From Flavobacterium ammoniigenes (lineage in GTDB: Bacteria > Bacteroidota > Bacteroidia > Flavobacteriales > Flavobacteriaceae), in assembly GCF_020886055.1 (NCBI RefSeq), contig NZ_AP025184.1, positions 434,001-498,000 on the forward strand: a stretch of DNA of 64,000 bases. Direction: 5' to 3'. Below the pieces are notes generated by a model that did not search any database, was not told the origin of the DNA, and worked only from the letters and a program-made list of their open reading frames with translations. The stretch's first letter is position 1; each line of letters opens with the position of its first letter. Shown here piece by piece: positions 53,955 through 63,153 of the stretch. Position numbers and translations under genes: made by a program.

Positions 53955-56900
53955 TTAAACCTTTGATACAACTATTTGCCTTCCAATATAAATTAGCACT
54001 TTTTCAACTACTTCAAATCCCATTTGTTCAATCACATTTTGATAATGATTTAATTGTGTTATGTATTTTGGATTTGGAACACCTGTTTTATAATCCAATA
54101 AGAATACTTTTTTATCAGGAGTTACCACCATTCGATCCGGCTTGATAATTTTCCCTTCTTTTTGAATAATCGTTTGCTCATTTAATACCCTATTGCCTTC
54201 GGCGAAATGATTAATTAGCGATTCGTGATTTACGATTTCAAAAATTGTTTGATATACCACCTCCTTTTGACCAAGTTGAATCAATCCGTCTTCTATGGCT
54301 TTAACAATAGCTAAATCTACATCGTTTTTACATTTTACAAAGGATAAAATTTCGTGAATTACATTGCCGTACGCTATCGCTTCTTGCTGATGTGTTCCCC
54401 ACATTAGCGCTTCTCGTTGTGCAATTTTTATATTCTTTGGATTCAAAACTTCATTTACAGAAGGAATTATTTTAGAACTATCTTCGTGTTTATCCTCTGA
54501 AGATAATTTGATTAAATTCCCAAACTCATATTCTAGAATTTCTTCTTTATAAACCCCTTGCTCCAATAAATAATTGACAAAAAAAGCACACATGTTGTTT
54601 TTCGGCACTTCTCCTTTACTCGAGAGATTTTTACTAGAAATAATATACAATTGCTCTTCGGCACGCGTTAAAGCAACATACAAAACATTAATATTATCTA
54701 GTAATTCTTCTTGTTTTTTAATCGTGTATAATTCTAATGCATCCCCGCCAAAACCTTCCACCGCACTGCTATTGTCAATTAATACTTTGGGCAATCCAAC
54801 AGTTGCTTCTTCTGCATTCAGCCATAATTTATCTTTGGGTTTGCGGCTATAATCTTCTTCGGCAAAAGGCATAATCACCACCGGGAATTCCAATCCTTTG
54901 GACTTATGAATGGTCATAATTCGGACAGCATTAGTTCCTTCGGGCGACGGAATACTGAATTTATCGGCGCTTTTATCCCAAAAATCCAAGAAATCAGCAA
55001 CTCCTGCTTGATTGCGAATGTCTCTTTCCAATACAATATCTAGAAAATACTGTACATAACTGGAAGTACGAAGTTTAGGATTCAAAAACTTACTCACCAT
55101 AATCTCTACCGCTTCATACAAGGACTTTTTTCGGAGATTTTGAAAGGATAAATCCAAATTAAATTGCAATAACCAGTGTTCAAATTCAGTTTCATCAACC
55201 AGCTCTTTACCTTTAGCAATAAAATCATGCACCGGCAAATGGTCTTGAGCATGTAACCCCAAATAATGTAAAAAATGGGCTTTGGCATCTATATCCGAAC
55301 TGTTTTTTAAGTATTTCAATACCTGAATAATGAAACGGACTTCAGTAGCGTTTTGGATCATTAAGGTTTCGGACGATAATAGCGGAACACCTTGCTCTGT
55401 CAAAAAATTAGCCACTGCAATTCCTTGTCCGCGTTTGCGAGTCAAGATGACAATATCTTTGTACTCAAAACCTTTTTCAAGTACTTGGTTGATCGTATCT
55501 AAAGTAGCTTGCACATACTTTTCGGTTTTATCAACTCCTACTTCTTCTGATTCTGCTGTATCCGGTAGGAACGAAATATTGACATAACCTCCTGTCTTGG
55601 AATTTACCTTTTGATGGCTGTGATTTTCATACAAATCTTTGTAATCCGGATGTTGGAATTCGTTAGCCAATTGCTTAAAAAAACTATTGTTGAATTCTAT
55701 TATTTGTGAATACGAACGGTAGTTGTATTCCAATTGTGTTACTTTCTTGTCGGGATTGTTGAACGGATTTTGGTCTTTACTCAACTCGATAAATTGTTCC
55801 GCTTTTCCACCACGCCAGCGGTAAATGGACTGTTTAGGATCGCCCACAATCATCAAAGTCCCTTTATCTCCGTATTCATCTTGGCCTGAAAGCGCATTGT
55901 CAATAAGCGGAATCAAATTTTGCCATTGCATTTCCGATGTGTCTTGAAATTCGTCAATAAAAAAATGACGGTAGCGTTCGCCCAGACGCTCGTAAATAAA
56001 TGGTGCCGGTTGGTTTTGAATTTCGCGGTGAATTAACGCATTGAATTCGGTTATGGAAAGAATGTTTTGTTCTTGTTGGATTTTGGCCAATTCATTACTC
56101 ACCGTATTTAATAACGACAAAGGCGTGATGTTTTTTAAGAAGGCTTTGTAAAAATAAATTTTCTCAAACAAGGCATAGACTTTGGACAAAATGGACAACA
56201 AATCAGGAATAATTGCTTCAATCAATTCGCGATCTTGAGCTGTTTTGTTAATGGCAATATCGTCTACTTCCTTGAATGTTTTGTTTTTTGGATTGAATTT
56301 CCCGGCTTGAATACTTGCAATATGATTCGGAAAAGTACCTCGTGAAAATGACTTAGGATCAATTTCTTTTTGTTCAATTAAAGCTGCAGCCTCATTACCA
56401 AAAGTGACGGTTTCTTTTTCTAATTCGGCACAAACAGCAGCGAGTTTTTTCTTGATTTCAAGAAATTCAGTAATGGATTTGTCCTGAAAATGGGTGATTT
56501 CATTTCGGTTGTTTTCATTCAAAACTAATTTTCCGGTTTCCAGAATCTCGCGCGAAATGTCCCAAGATTTGTCATCGTCGGTCTTTTCCATGGTGAAATC
56601 AACTAATAAATTAGTCAAGATTTCGTCTTCACCCGCTTGCGCAATGATGGCATCAACGGCCTCAATCAGTAAATTTTCAGTATCCAAAGTAACCTCAAAC
56701 GTCATGGGTAAATTCAAATCGTGTGCAAAAGCACGAATGACTTTGTGGGTAAATTTATCAATGGTCGAAATATCAAAAGCCGCATAATTATGAATTAGGT
56801 GCTTGATGATTTGTTGCGCTTTGGTTTTAATTTGGATGATGGAAAGTCGCGTATCTACGGAAACGTCTTGCATCAATTCTTGTGCTTTTGAAGATGGCGT

Positions 56901-57104
56901 ATCTTTAGCAAATTCAGACAAACTTCCTACGATACGGCTTTTCATTTCGTGTACCGCCTTGTTAGTAAAGGTAATGGCCAAGATATTTCGATAGGCATCG
57001 TTTTTGGGCGAGCTCAGGATAATTTTTAAATATTCTTTGACCAAGGCATAGGTTTTTCCTGAACCGGCTGAAGCATCGTATATCGAAAAGGAGTGTCTTT
57101 GCAT
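53955..57104 (-). CDS. AddA-like UvrD-type helicase/nuclease
   Basis: 1,049 residues. The Walker A loop is in YDASAGSGKTYALVKEY near residue 10-20, and the Walker B in FFIDEFQDTSEMQWQ near 390; further helicase motifs include TIHKSKGLEFPVV near 735 and VALTRAEEQLYI near 805. The C-terminus is a PD-(D/E)XK nuclease domain with KPDRMVVTPDKKVFLLDYKTG near 1005. It pairs with the AddB-like protein at 48676 in repair of DNA double-strand breaks. Confidence 0.92.
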   Translation of the reverse strand: MQRHSFSIYDASAGSGKTYALVKEYLKIILSSPKNDAYRNILAITFTNKAVHEMKSRIVGSLSEFAKDTPSSKAQELMQDVSVDTRLSIIQIKTKAQQIIKHLIHNYAAFDISTIDKFTHKVIRAFAHDLNLPMTFEVTLDTENLLIEAVDAIIAQAGEDEILTNLLVDFTMEKTDDDKSWDISREILETGKLVLNENNRNEITHFQDKSITEFLEIKKKLAAVCAELEKETVTFGNEAAALIEQKEIDPKSFSRGTFPNHIASIQAGKFNPKNKTFKEVDDIAINKTAQDRELIEAIIPDLLSILSKVYALFEKIYFYKAFLKNITPLSLLNTVSNELAKIQQEQNILSITEFNALIHREIQNQPAPFIYERLGERYRHFFIDEFQDTSEMQWQNLIPLIDNALSGQDEYGDKGTLMIVGDPKQSIYRWRGGKAEQFIELSKDQNPFNNPDKKVTQLEYNYRSYSQIIEFNNSFFKQLANEFQHPDYKDLYENHSHQKVNSKTGGYVNISFLPDTAESEEVGVDKTEKYVQATLDTINQVLEKGFEYKDIVILTRKRGQGIAVANFLTEQGVPLLSSETLMIQNATEVRFIIQVLKYLKNSSDIDAKAHFLHYLGLHAQDHLPVHDFIAKGKELVDETEFEHWLLQFNLDLSFQNLRKKSLYEAVEIMVSKFLNPKLRTSSYVQYFLDIVLERDIRNQAGVADFLDFWDKSADKFSIPSPEGTNAVRIMTIHKSKGLEFPVVIMPFAEEDYSRKPKDKLWLNAEEATVGLPKVLIDNSSAVEGFGGDALELYTIKKQEELLDNINVLYVALTRAEEQLYIISSKNLSSKGEVPKNNMCAFFVNYLLEQGVYKEEILEYEFGNLIKLSSEDKHEDSSKIIPSVNEVLNPKNIKIAQREALMWGTHQQEAIAYGNVIHEILSFVKCKNDVDLAIVKAIEDGLIQLGQKEVVYQTIFEIVNHESLINHFAEGNRVLNEQTIIQKEGKIIKPDRMVVTPDKKVFLLDYKTGVPNPKYITQLNHYQNVIEQMGFEVVEKVLIYIGRQIVVSKV

Positions 57105-57167
57105 AATGGGTATATCAATCTATTCGGGTGCTAAAAACAAAACCCTAGCCCTGATTGAAGCGACATC

Positions 57168-57194
57168 CTTTCCTGCTGGGGTTCAGCAGGAAAG
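57168..57194. repeat. Perfect 11-bp hairpin in an intergenic repeat-like segment
   Basis: CTTTCCTGCTG and CAGCAGGAAAG around GGGTT. A partly similar stretch begins AAACCCTAGCC at 59926. It recalls intergenic repeat families of Flavobacterium genomes; that memory could not be verified here. Confidence 0.5.
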
Positions 57195-57244
57195 ATAAAG
57201 CGAAAAGCAGGAATAGCTTCTTGAAATTTTGGTTCGATTTAAAA

Positions 57245-57278
57245 TTTGCACGAATAAAGTTTAAAAGTAGTATTTTTG
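57245..57278 (+). promoter_or_regulatory. Promoter of rbfA
   Basis: TTTG (57245-57248), 22 bases, TATTTTTG (57271-57278). The ATG at 57283 is four bases after the -7 element, so the mRNA may be leaderless. Confidence 0.65.
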
Positions 57279-57282
57279 CATC

Positions 57283-57675
57283 ATGGAAACAAATAGACAG
57301 AAAAAAATAGGTGGCGTTATCCAAAAAGATTTGGTGGATATCCTGCAAGGTGAAGTGAGAAAAAATGGAATAACCAATTTGATTATTTCAGTATCCAAAG
57401 TAGCAGTTACTTCAGATTTATCTGTTGCTACTGTCCATTTAAGTATTTTTCCTCAGGAAAAAGCCCAAGAAACTTTAGTGGCTATCAAAACCAATACTAC
57501 ATTAATTAAACACGATTTGTCGCAACGCGTGCGTTTGCAATTGCGTAAAGTGCCTAATTTGGTTTTCTTTATTGACGATTCATTAGATTATATCGAAAAG
57601 ATTGACAAAGCATTAGCCAACCGAGACAACCCTATTGAAAACAGAGATCTTTTAGAAAAACGCAGACAATCGTAA
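57283..57675 (+). CDS. rbfA: Ribosome-binding factor A
   Basis: A 130-residue KH-type protein that helps mature the 30S subunit. The start METNRQKKIGGVIQKDLVDIL and the later VRLQLRKVPNLVFFIDDSLDY are characteristic. The next gene begins one base after its stop, so the two are read together. Possible leaderless translation is noted at its promoter. Confidence 0.94.
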   Translation: METNRQKKIGGVIQKDLVDILQGEVRKNGITNLIISVSKVAVTSDLSVATVHLSIFPQEKAQETLVAIKTNTTLIKHDLSQRVRLQLRKVPNLVFFIDDSLDYIEKIDKALANRDNPIENRDLLEKRRQS

Positions 57676-57676
57676 A

Positions 57677-58876
57677 TTGAACTTTCCATTTTACATAGCC
57701 AAACGATACAGTAGTAGCACAAGCAAAAACAATGCTATCAACATTATTAATCGTATTGCTAGTGTGGGAATTATCATTGGAGCACTCGCTCTTTTTGTAG
57801 TACTATCGGTATTTAGTGGATTGAAAGAATTTAGTCTTTCTTTTGCCAATGCGATAGATCCTGACTTAAAACTCAACTCGACATTAGGTAAGTCTATTTT
57901 GATTTCGCCCGAACAAGATCGGAAAATCAAACAAATTGAAGGAATTGTTTCCTATTCCAAAATTATTGAGGAACGGGTTTTATTCACTTTTGATGGCAAA
58001 CAAGAAGTAACCTACCTAAAAGGAATTGATAGTTTGTTTTCCAAAGTCAATCCCATTGAAAAAAATCTTTTTAACGGCCAATGGTTAGCGCCTAATACCA
58101 ATCAAGTCGTGGTGGGTTACGGCATTGCGCAGCAATTCTCGATGGGCCTTTTGGACTTTAACCGACCTTTGGAAGTTTTTGTTCCAAAGCCTGGCAAAGG
58201 CGCCATCGACAATCCGGAACAAGCTTTTAATGAATCCGATTTGTTGCCAATTGGCATATATACCATCAATGAAGATTTGGATTCTAAATATGTTTTTGCT
58301 GATTTGGGTCTTGCCCAAGAATTATTGGAATACCAACCCAATCAAGTATCAGGATTGGAAATTAAAATTCAGAAAGGCGCCAATGAAAAAGCAATCATCG
58401 AGCAATTACAGACCATTTTCAATAATACTATTACAGTAAAAAACAGAGCGCAATTGAACGAATCGCTTTATAAAATGTTGAATACCGAAAATATTGCGGT
58501 TTACTTGATATTCACATTGGTGATTGTGGTCGCGCTTTTCAACTTAATTGGCGCATTGATTATGATGATTTTGGACAAAAAAGGCAACCTAAAAACTTTA
58601 TTCAACTTAGGAGTCGAAATCAAAGATTTGCGAAAAATATTCTTGCTTCAAGGCACTTTGTTGAGTGTTTTTGGAGGAGTAATTGGTTTGCTTTTAGGTA
58701 TTGGACTGGTGGTGTTACAACAACAATTTGAGTTAATTATGATTACACCAACCATGGCTTATCCTGTAGTCTTTACGCTAGAAAATGTTGCGATTGTTTT
58801 GGGAACGATTATTTTGCTTGGATTTATTGCCTCATTAATAGCAAGTAGTCGTGTGAGCAAGAAGTTGTTGGATTAA
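57677..58876 (+). CDS. LolE/FtsX-type ABC transporter permease
   Basis: 399 residues from a TTG start (57677) immediately after the rbfA stop; the N-terminus NFPFYIAKRYSSS agrees with the family. One N-terminal membrane segment (about 30-50), a large periplasmic domain (about 55-265) and three C-terminal segments. This is the MacB/LolC-LolE family; the position after rbfA is usual in Bacteroidota. Its ATPase partner is not nearby. Role likely in lipoprotein release. Confidence 0.87.
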   Translation: MNFPFYIAKRYSSSTSKNNAINIINRIASVGIIIGALALFVVLSVFSGLKEFSLSFANAIDPDLKLNSTLGKSILISPEQDRKIKQIEGIVSYSKIIEERVLFTFDGKQEVTYLKGIDSLFSKVNPIEKNLFNGQWLAPNTNQVVVGYGIAQQFSMGLLDFNRPLEVFVPKPGKGAIDNPEQAFNESDLLPIGIYTINEDLDSKYVFADLGLAQELLEYQPNQVSGLEIKIQKGANEKAIIEQLQTIFNNTITVKNRAQLNESLYKMLNTENIAVYLIFTLVIVVALFNLIGALIMMILDKKGNLKTLFNLGVEIKDLRKIFLLQGTLLSVFGGVIGLLLGIGLVVLQQQFELIMITPTMAYPVVFTLENVAIVLGTIILLGFIASLIASSRVSKKLLD

Positions 58877-58882
58877 CTCCAA

Positions 58883-59893
58883 TTACACAAACTCATAACC
58901 TGCATACACCTCTTCGATTTCTTTCATTACGCTAAACAAATCGTCCACCTCATCGGTAGTAACTAATTTTTGTTTGTAGTCTTTGAAGGAATGAATGCCT
59001 TTAAAATAATTGGTGTAATGACGGCGCATTTCTACAATTCCCAGTCGTTCACCTTTCCATTCCATGGACCACATTAAGTGGTTTCGAGCCGCTTCTACTC
59101 GATCAATAACAGAAGGAGTTGGTAAGTGTTCGCCGGTTTTAAAGTAATGTTTGATTTCGTTAAAAATCCAAGGATACCCAATGGCGGCACGACCAATCAT
59201 TATACCATCAATACCGTATTCGTTTTTATAGCGCAAGGCTTTTTCGGGCGAGTCAATATCGCCATTTCCAAAAATAGGCATGGTGATTCTAGGATTATTT
59301 TTCACCCTAGCAATGTGTGACCAATCGGAATGCCCTTTGTACATCTGAGCACGCGTTCGTGCATGAATTGACAAGGCCTGAACGCCAATGTCTTGCAACC
59401 GTTCTGCCACTTCGTCAATATTGATTGAGCTTTCGTCCCAACCCAAACGGGTTTTAACTGTTACGGGTAAATCGGTACTGTCAATTACGGCTTTGGTCAA
59501 CCGAATCATTAAATCTACATCTTTCAAGACGCCAGCACCTGCCCCTTTGCATACTACTTTTTTTACAGGGCAACCAAAATTAATGTCAATTAAATCCGGA
59601 TGGACAGTCGACACTATTTTGGATGATAACGCCATCGCTTCTTCATCGCCTCCAAAAATTTGAATGCCAACCGGACGCTCGTAATCAAAAATATCGAGTT
59701 TTTGACGGCTCTTGATCGCATCACGAATCAAGCCTTCGGAAGAAATAAATTCCGAATACATCATATCGGCGCCATGTGTTTTACATAATCTACGGAATGG
59801 CGGATCGCTCACGTCTTCCATAGGCGCAAGTAGTAAAGGAAAATCAGGTAATTCTATGTTGCCGATCTTGATCAAAGTGCTAATTTTTGGCAA
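58883..59893 (-). CDS. dusB: tRNA-dihydrouridine synthase
   Basis: 336 residues of the DUS TIM-barrel FMN enzymes. APMEDVSDPPFRRLC near residue 23 and INFGCPVKKVVCKGAGAG near 97 (with the catalytic Cys) are visible; KTRLGWD near 150 and IGRAAIGYPWIF near 225 complete it. It reduces uridines in the tRNA D-loop. Single gene, ends seven bases from the permease gene (convergent). Confidence 0.93.
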   Translation of the reverse strand: MPKISTLIKIGNIELPDFPLLLAPMEDVSDPPFRRLCKTHGADMMYSEFISSEGLIRDAIKSRQKLDIFDYERPVGIQIFGGDEEAMALSSKIVSTVHPDLIDINFGCPVKKVVCKGAGAGVLKDVDLMIRLTKAVIDSTDLPVTVKTRLGWDESSINIDEVAERLQDIGVQALSIHARTRAQMYKGHSDWSHIARVKNNPRITMPIFGNGDIDSPEKALRYKNEYGIDGIMIGRAAIGYPWIFNEIKHYFKTGEHLPTPSVIDRVEAARNHLMWSMEWKGERLGIVEMRRHYTNYFKGIHSFKDYKQKLVTTDEVDDLFSVMKEIEEVYAGYEFV

Positions 59894-60047
59894 AGATAGT
59901 TAAGTTAATTTAGTTATGAAATTTAAACCCTAGCCTGACCTTCATTTGAAATTAATAATTAGTTTTACGAAAAATTCTTACCGGTAGCACCGTTTGATTT
60001 TTATATTAACCAAAGCCTAATTCCAGGTTTACTAAATTACCCTTTTA

Positions 60048-60404
60048 ATGAAAAAAATAATTGCAGCTAGTTTTCTATTCGTATTTATTACTTCTTGTAG
60101 CATTTTCAGTACTTTAAATTCAAACACTTCAATTAAGCCTAATGAAAGTTTTGTGCTTGGTAATAATGAACATGGATCATTCAAAGTAGTTCTAAAGAAT
60201 ATTTCAAATCATGATTTAAGACTAGTTATGGCACCCGTTTCAGGCGGTACTCACTCTCCCCTTATTGTTTCTCCAAACGAAACTATAAAACTAAAAACTG
60301 ACAAAAACACGGCGTTAATTATTGAAAATAAATCAACCGAACCAGCCAATGTAGCTTTAAAAGTAACAGGCGATATTGGATTATCAATGGGTTATAAAAA
60401 CTAA
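60048..60404 (+). CDS. Small lipoprotein
   Basis: 118 residues with a signal peptide and lipobox FITSC at residue 17. The mature part is a small beta-sandwich-like chain with no family I recognise; SHDLRLVMAPVSGGTHSPLIV is its most distinctive segment. It is followed by the GIN-domain gene after 12 bases, so both are probably co-expressed. Confidence 0.65.
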   Translation: MKKIIAASFLFVFITSCSIFSTLNSNTSIKPNESFVLGNNEHGSFKVVLKNISNHDLRLVMAPVSGGTHSPLIVSPNETIKLKTDKNTALIIENKSTEPANVALKVTGDIGLSMGYKN

Positions 60405-60416
60405 CATTTAACAATT

Positions 60417-61079
60417 ATGGTAAAATTAATTTCAACTTTCGTTTTAGTATTCAGTACTATTATTTGTAATTCGCAAATTAAAGGTTCTGGAAAAACCAGC
60501 ACCAAAACCTACGATTATAAAAATTTTGACAAAGTCTATTTTGAAGATATAGATGGCAACATCGAAGTAGAAATTGGAAAAACTTGGAGTGTTTCTGTCA
60601 CTATTGATGACAACCTAGAAAGTATTTTACAATTCAAAGAAAATCCATCTGAACATGAATTGAAAATTCAATTTAAAGGCAACCGAAAGAATCGTATGTA
60701 TATTGAAAATACAAATACTATTATAAAAATTACAATGCCAGAAGCAAGTGTAATTAAAAATGCAGGGAATAGTGATTTGACAGTAACTCATATTTTTGGA
60801 AGGTATTTTAGATTGAAGAATTACGGAAACGGAAATACCACTTTAAATGGAACAACAGACCAACTTGATATTGAAAAAATCGGGAATGGAGATGTTATTT
60901 CCGAAACGCTAGTGGCAAAAAAAGCGAAGGTTAAAAACATAGGAAATGGTAATGTAGTAGTTAATGTGTCTGAAGAAGTCTCTGGAAAACTATTCGGAAA
61001 CGGAGATATCATTAATAAAGGGCAAGCAAAATTTAGTTCCAATTCTACTAAAATTGGGAATGGAAAGCTGATTGACTAG
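60417..61079 (+). CDS. GIN-domain (DUF2807) exported protein
   Basis: 220 residues with a signal peptide. The mature part carries the repeating strand pattern of the DUF2807 head domain: IGNGD, NYGNGNT, GNGNVV and NGDIINKG mark turns of a beta-helix. Family members sit at the cell surface or in the periplasm and have no known reaction. Downstream of the small lipoprotein in one unit. Confidence 0.85.
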   Translation: MVKLISTFVLVFSTIICNSQIKGSGKTSTKTYDYKNFDKVYFEDIDGNIEVEIGKTWSVSVTIDDNLESILQFKENPSEHELKIQFKGNRKNRMYIENTNTIIKITMPEASVIKNAGNSDLTVTHIFGRYFRLKNYGNGNTTLNGTTDQLDIEKIGNGDVISETLVAKKAKVKNIGNGNVVVNVSEEVSGKLFGNGDIINKGQAKFSSNSTKIGNGKLID

Positions 61080-61130
61080 CATTTCATATTGCTAAAAATC
61101 AAATCTCATTTTTGATTTTTCGTGCTTTAA

Positions 61131-61166
61131 TTTGAAAAAAACTATCAAAGTTTTACCCTATATTTG
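61131..61166 (+). promoter_or_regulatory. Promoter of lepA
   Basis: TTTG (61131-61134), 24 bases, TATATTTG (61159-61166). The start codon is 70 bases further, leaving a structured leader. Confidence 0.6.
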
Positions 61167-61171
61167 CAGAC

Positions 61172-61210
61172 CAATAGCATTTTAATTGCTATTGTCCCGA
61201 AGTTTCGGGA
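61172..61210 (+). promoter_or_regulatory. Two hairpins in the lepA leader
   Basis: CAATAGCA/TGCTATTG with a seven-base loop (61172-61194), directly followed by TCCCGAA/TTCGGGA (61195-61210). They would begin near the transcript start; no U-tail follows, so this is not a terminator. Confidence 0.55.
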
Positions 61211-61235
61211 TTGAACTTGATATTGAAAGTGAATA

Positions 61236-63032
61236 ATGAAACATATTAGAAATTTTTGCATAATTGCCCACATTGACCACGGAAAAAGTACGCTTGCCGA
61301 CCGATTACTTGGTGCCACTCAAACCGTAACTGCTCGTGAAGAAAAAGCGCAATTGTTGGACAATATGGACTTGGAGCGTGAACGTGGAATTACCATTAAA
61401 AGTCACGCTATCCAAATGGAATACACCTACCAAGGTCAAGAGTATATCTTGAACTTGATTGATACTCCGGGCCACGTAGATTTTTCATATGAAGTTTCTC
61501 GTTCTATTGCGGCCTGCGAAGGCGCTTTATTGATTGTAGATGCAGCGCAAAGTATTCAAGCACAAACCATTTCTAATTTATACTTGGCTTTAGAAAACGA
61601 CTTGGAAATTATTCCGGTTTTGAATAAAGTTGATTTACCAAGCGCTAACCCCGAAGAGGTGAGCGACGATATTATCGATTTATTAGGTTGTAAACTAGAA
61701 GATATTATTCATGCTTCAGGGAAAACAGGTTTTGGAGTTGAAAATATTCTAGCTGCCATAATCGAAAAAATTCCAGCGCCTAAAGGAAGCAAAGACGAGC
61801 CTTTACAGGCCTTAATTTTTGACTCCGTTTACAATCCTTTCCGCGGAATCGAAGTTATTTTCCGTGTCATTAATGGCGAAATCAAAAAAGGACAAAAAAT
61901 TAAATTCATGGCCACAGGTAATGAATATTTTGCGGACGAAATCGGCACCCTAAAATTAAATCAGGTTCCGAAACAAGTCATTTCAGCTGGAGATGTTGGC
62001 TACTTGATTTCAGGAATTAAAGAAGCTAAAGAAGTAAAAGTAGGGGATACTTTAACCGATGCCAAAGAACCTACTCAAAATATGATTACCGGATTTGAAG
62101 ACGTAAAACCAATGGTTTTTGCTGGAATTTATCCTGTAGACACCGAAGATTATGAAGACTTACGTTCATCAATGGAAAAACTTCAATTGAATGATGCTTC
62201 CTTAGTTTTTGTGGCTGAAAGTTCGGCCGCTTTAGGTTTTGGTTTCCGTTGCGGATTCTTAGGAATGTTGCATATGGAAATTATCCAAGAGCGTTTGGAA
62301 CGTGAGTTTGACATGACGGTAATTACCACGGTGCCTAACGTTTCGTATTTGGCTTACACCAAAAAAGATCCAGAAACGCCACTTATCGTGAACAATCCAT
62401 CGGACTTACCGGAACCTTCTAAATTAGACCGAGTAGAAGAACCGTATATTAAAGCCACTATCATTACTAAAGCCGATTTCGTTGGCAACGTAATGAGTTT
62501 GTGTATTGAAAAACGTGGGTTAATTACCAATCAGACTTATTTGACTACGGAAAGAGTAGAATTGAATTTCGATATGCCTTTGGCCGAAATCGTATTTGAT
62601 TTTTACGATCGTTTGAAAACCGTTTCTAAAGGATATGCGTCGTTTGACTATTCGCCAATTGGAATGCGAACATCTAAATTGGTCAAATTAGATGTACTAT
62701 TAAACGCCCAAACGGTAGATGCCCTTTCTGCTTTGATTCACGAAGATAATGCCTACAATATTGGTAAAAAAATGACCGAAAAATTACGCGAGTTGATTCC
62801 AAGACAACAATTTGATATTCCAATTCAAGCCGCTATTGGAGCTAAAATTATTGCGCGTGAAACGATCAAAGCCTTACGTAAAGACGTTACGGCTAAATGT
62901 TATGGAGGTGATATTTCGCGTAAGCGTAAATTATTGGAAAAACAGAAAAAAGGAAAAAAACGTATGCGTCAAGTAGGTAACGTTGAAATTCCGCAAGAAG
63001 CCTTTATGGCAGTATTGAAATTGAACGATTAA
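61236..63032 (+). CDS. lepA: Elongation factor 4 (LepA)
   Basis: 598 residues starting [20 protein letters not shown], with the GTPase motifs [26 protein letters not shown] and NKVDLP in order, then domains II to IV and the LepA-specific C-terminal domain ([17 protein letters not shown] near the end). It acts on the ribosome in translation quality control. Normal length. The leader is structured. Confidence 0.96.
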   Translation: MKHIRNFCIIAHIDHGKSTLADRLLGATQTVTAREEKAQLLDNMDLERERGITIKSHAIQMEYTYQGQEYILNLIDTPGHVDFSYEVSRSIAACEGALLIVDAAQSIQAQTISNLYLALENDLEIIPVLNKVDLPSANPEEVSDDIIDLLGCKLEDIIHASGKTGFGVENILAAIIEKIPAPKGSKDEPLQALIFDSVYNPFRGIEVIFRVINGEIKKGQKIKFMATGNEYFADEIGTLKLNQVPKQVISAGDVGYLISGIKEAKEVKVGDTLTDAKEPTQNMITGFEDVKPMVFAGIYPVDTEDYEDLRSSMEKLQLNDASLVFVAESSAALGFGFRCGFLGMLHMEIIQERLEREFDMTVITTVPNVSYLAYTKKDPETPLIVNNPSDLPEPSKLDRVEEPYIKATIITKADFVGNVMSLCIEKRGLITNQTYLTTERVELNFDMPLAEIVFDFYDRLKTVSKGYASFDYSPIGMRTSKLVKLDVLLNAQTVDALSALIHEDNAYNIGKKMTEKLRELIPRQQFDIPIQAAIGAKIIARETIKALRKDVTAKCYGGDISRKRKLLEKQKKGKKRMRQVGNVEIPQEAFMAVLKLND

Positions 63033-63053
63033 TAAAATACGATATTCAAAGTT

Positions 63054-63089
63054 AAAACCCAATGACGAAAGTTGTTGGGTTTTGTTTTT
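63054..63089 (+). terminator. Terminator of lepA
   Basis: AAAACCCAA pairs with TTGGGTTTT (loop about 12 bases), followed by a T-rich run. Confidence 0.75.
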
Positions 63090-63153
63090 CAATTTAGGAA
63101 TCTATGCCTAAAAAACTTTGTACCTTTGCCGCTTTAAACTTTGCTACATCATT

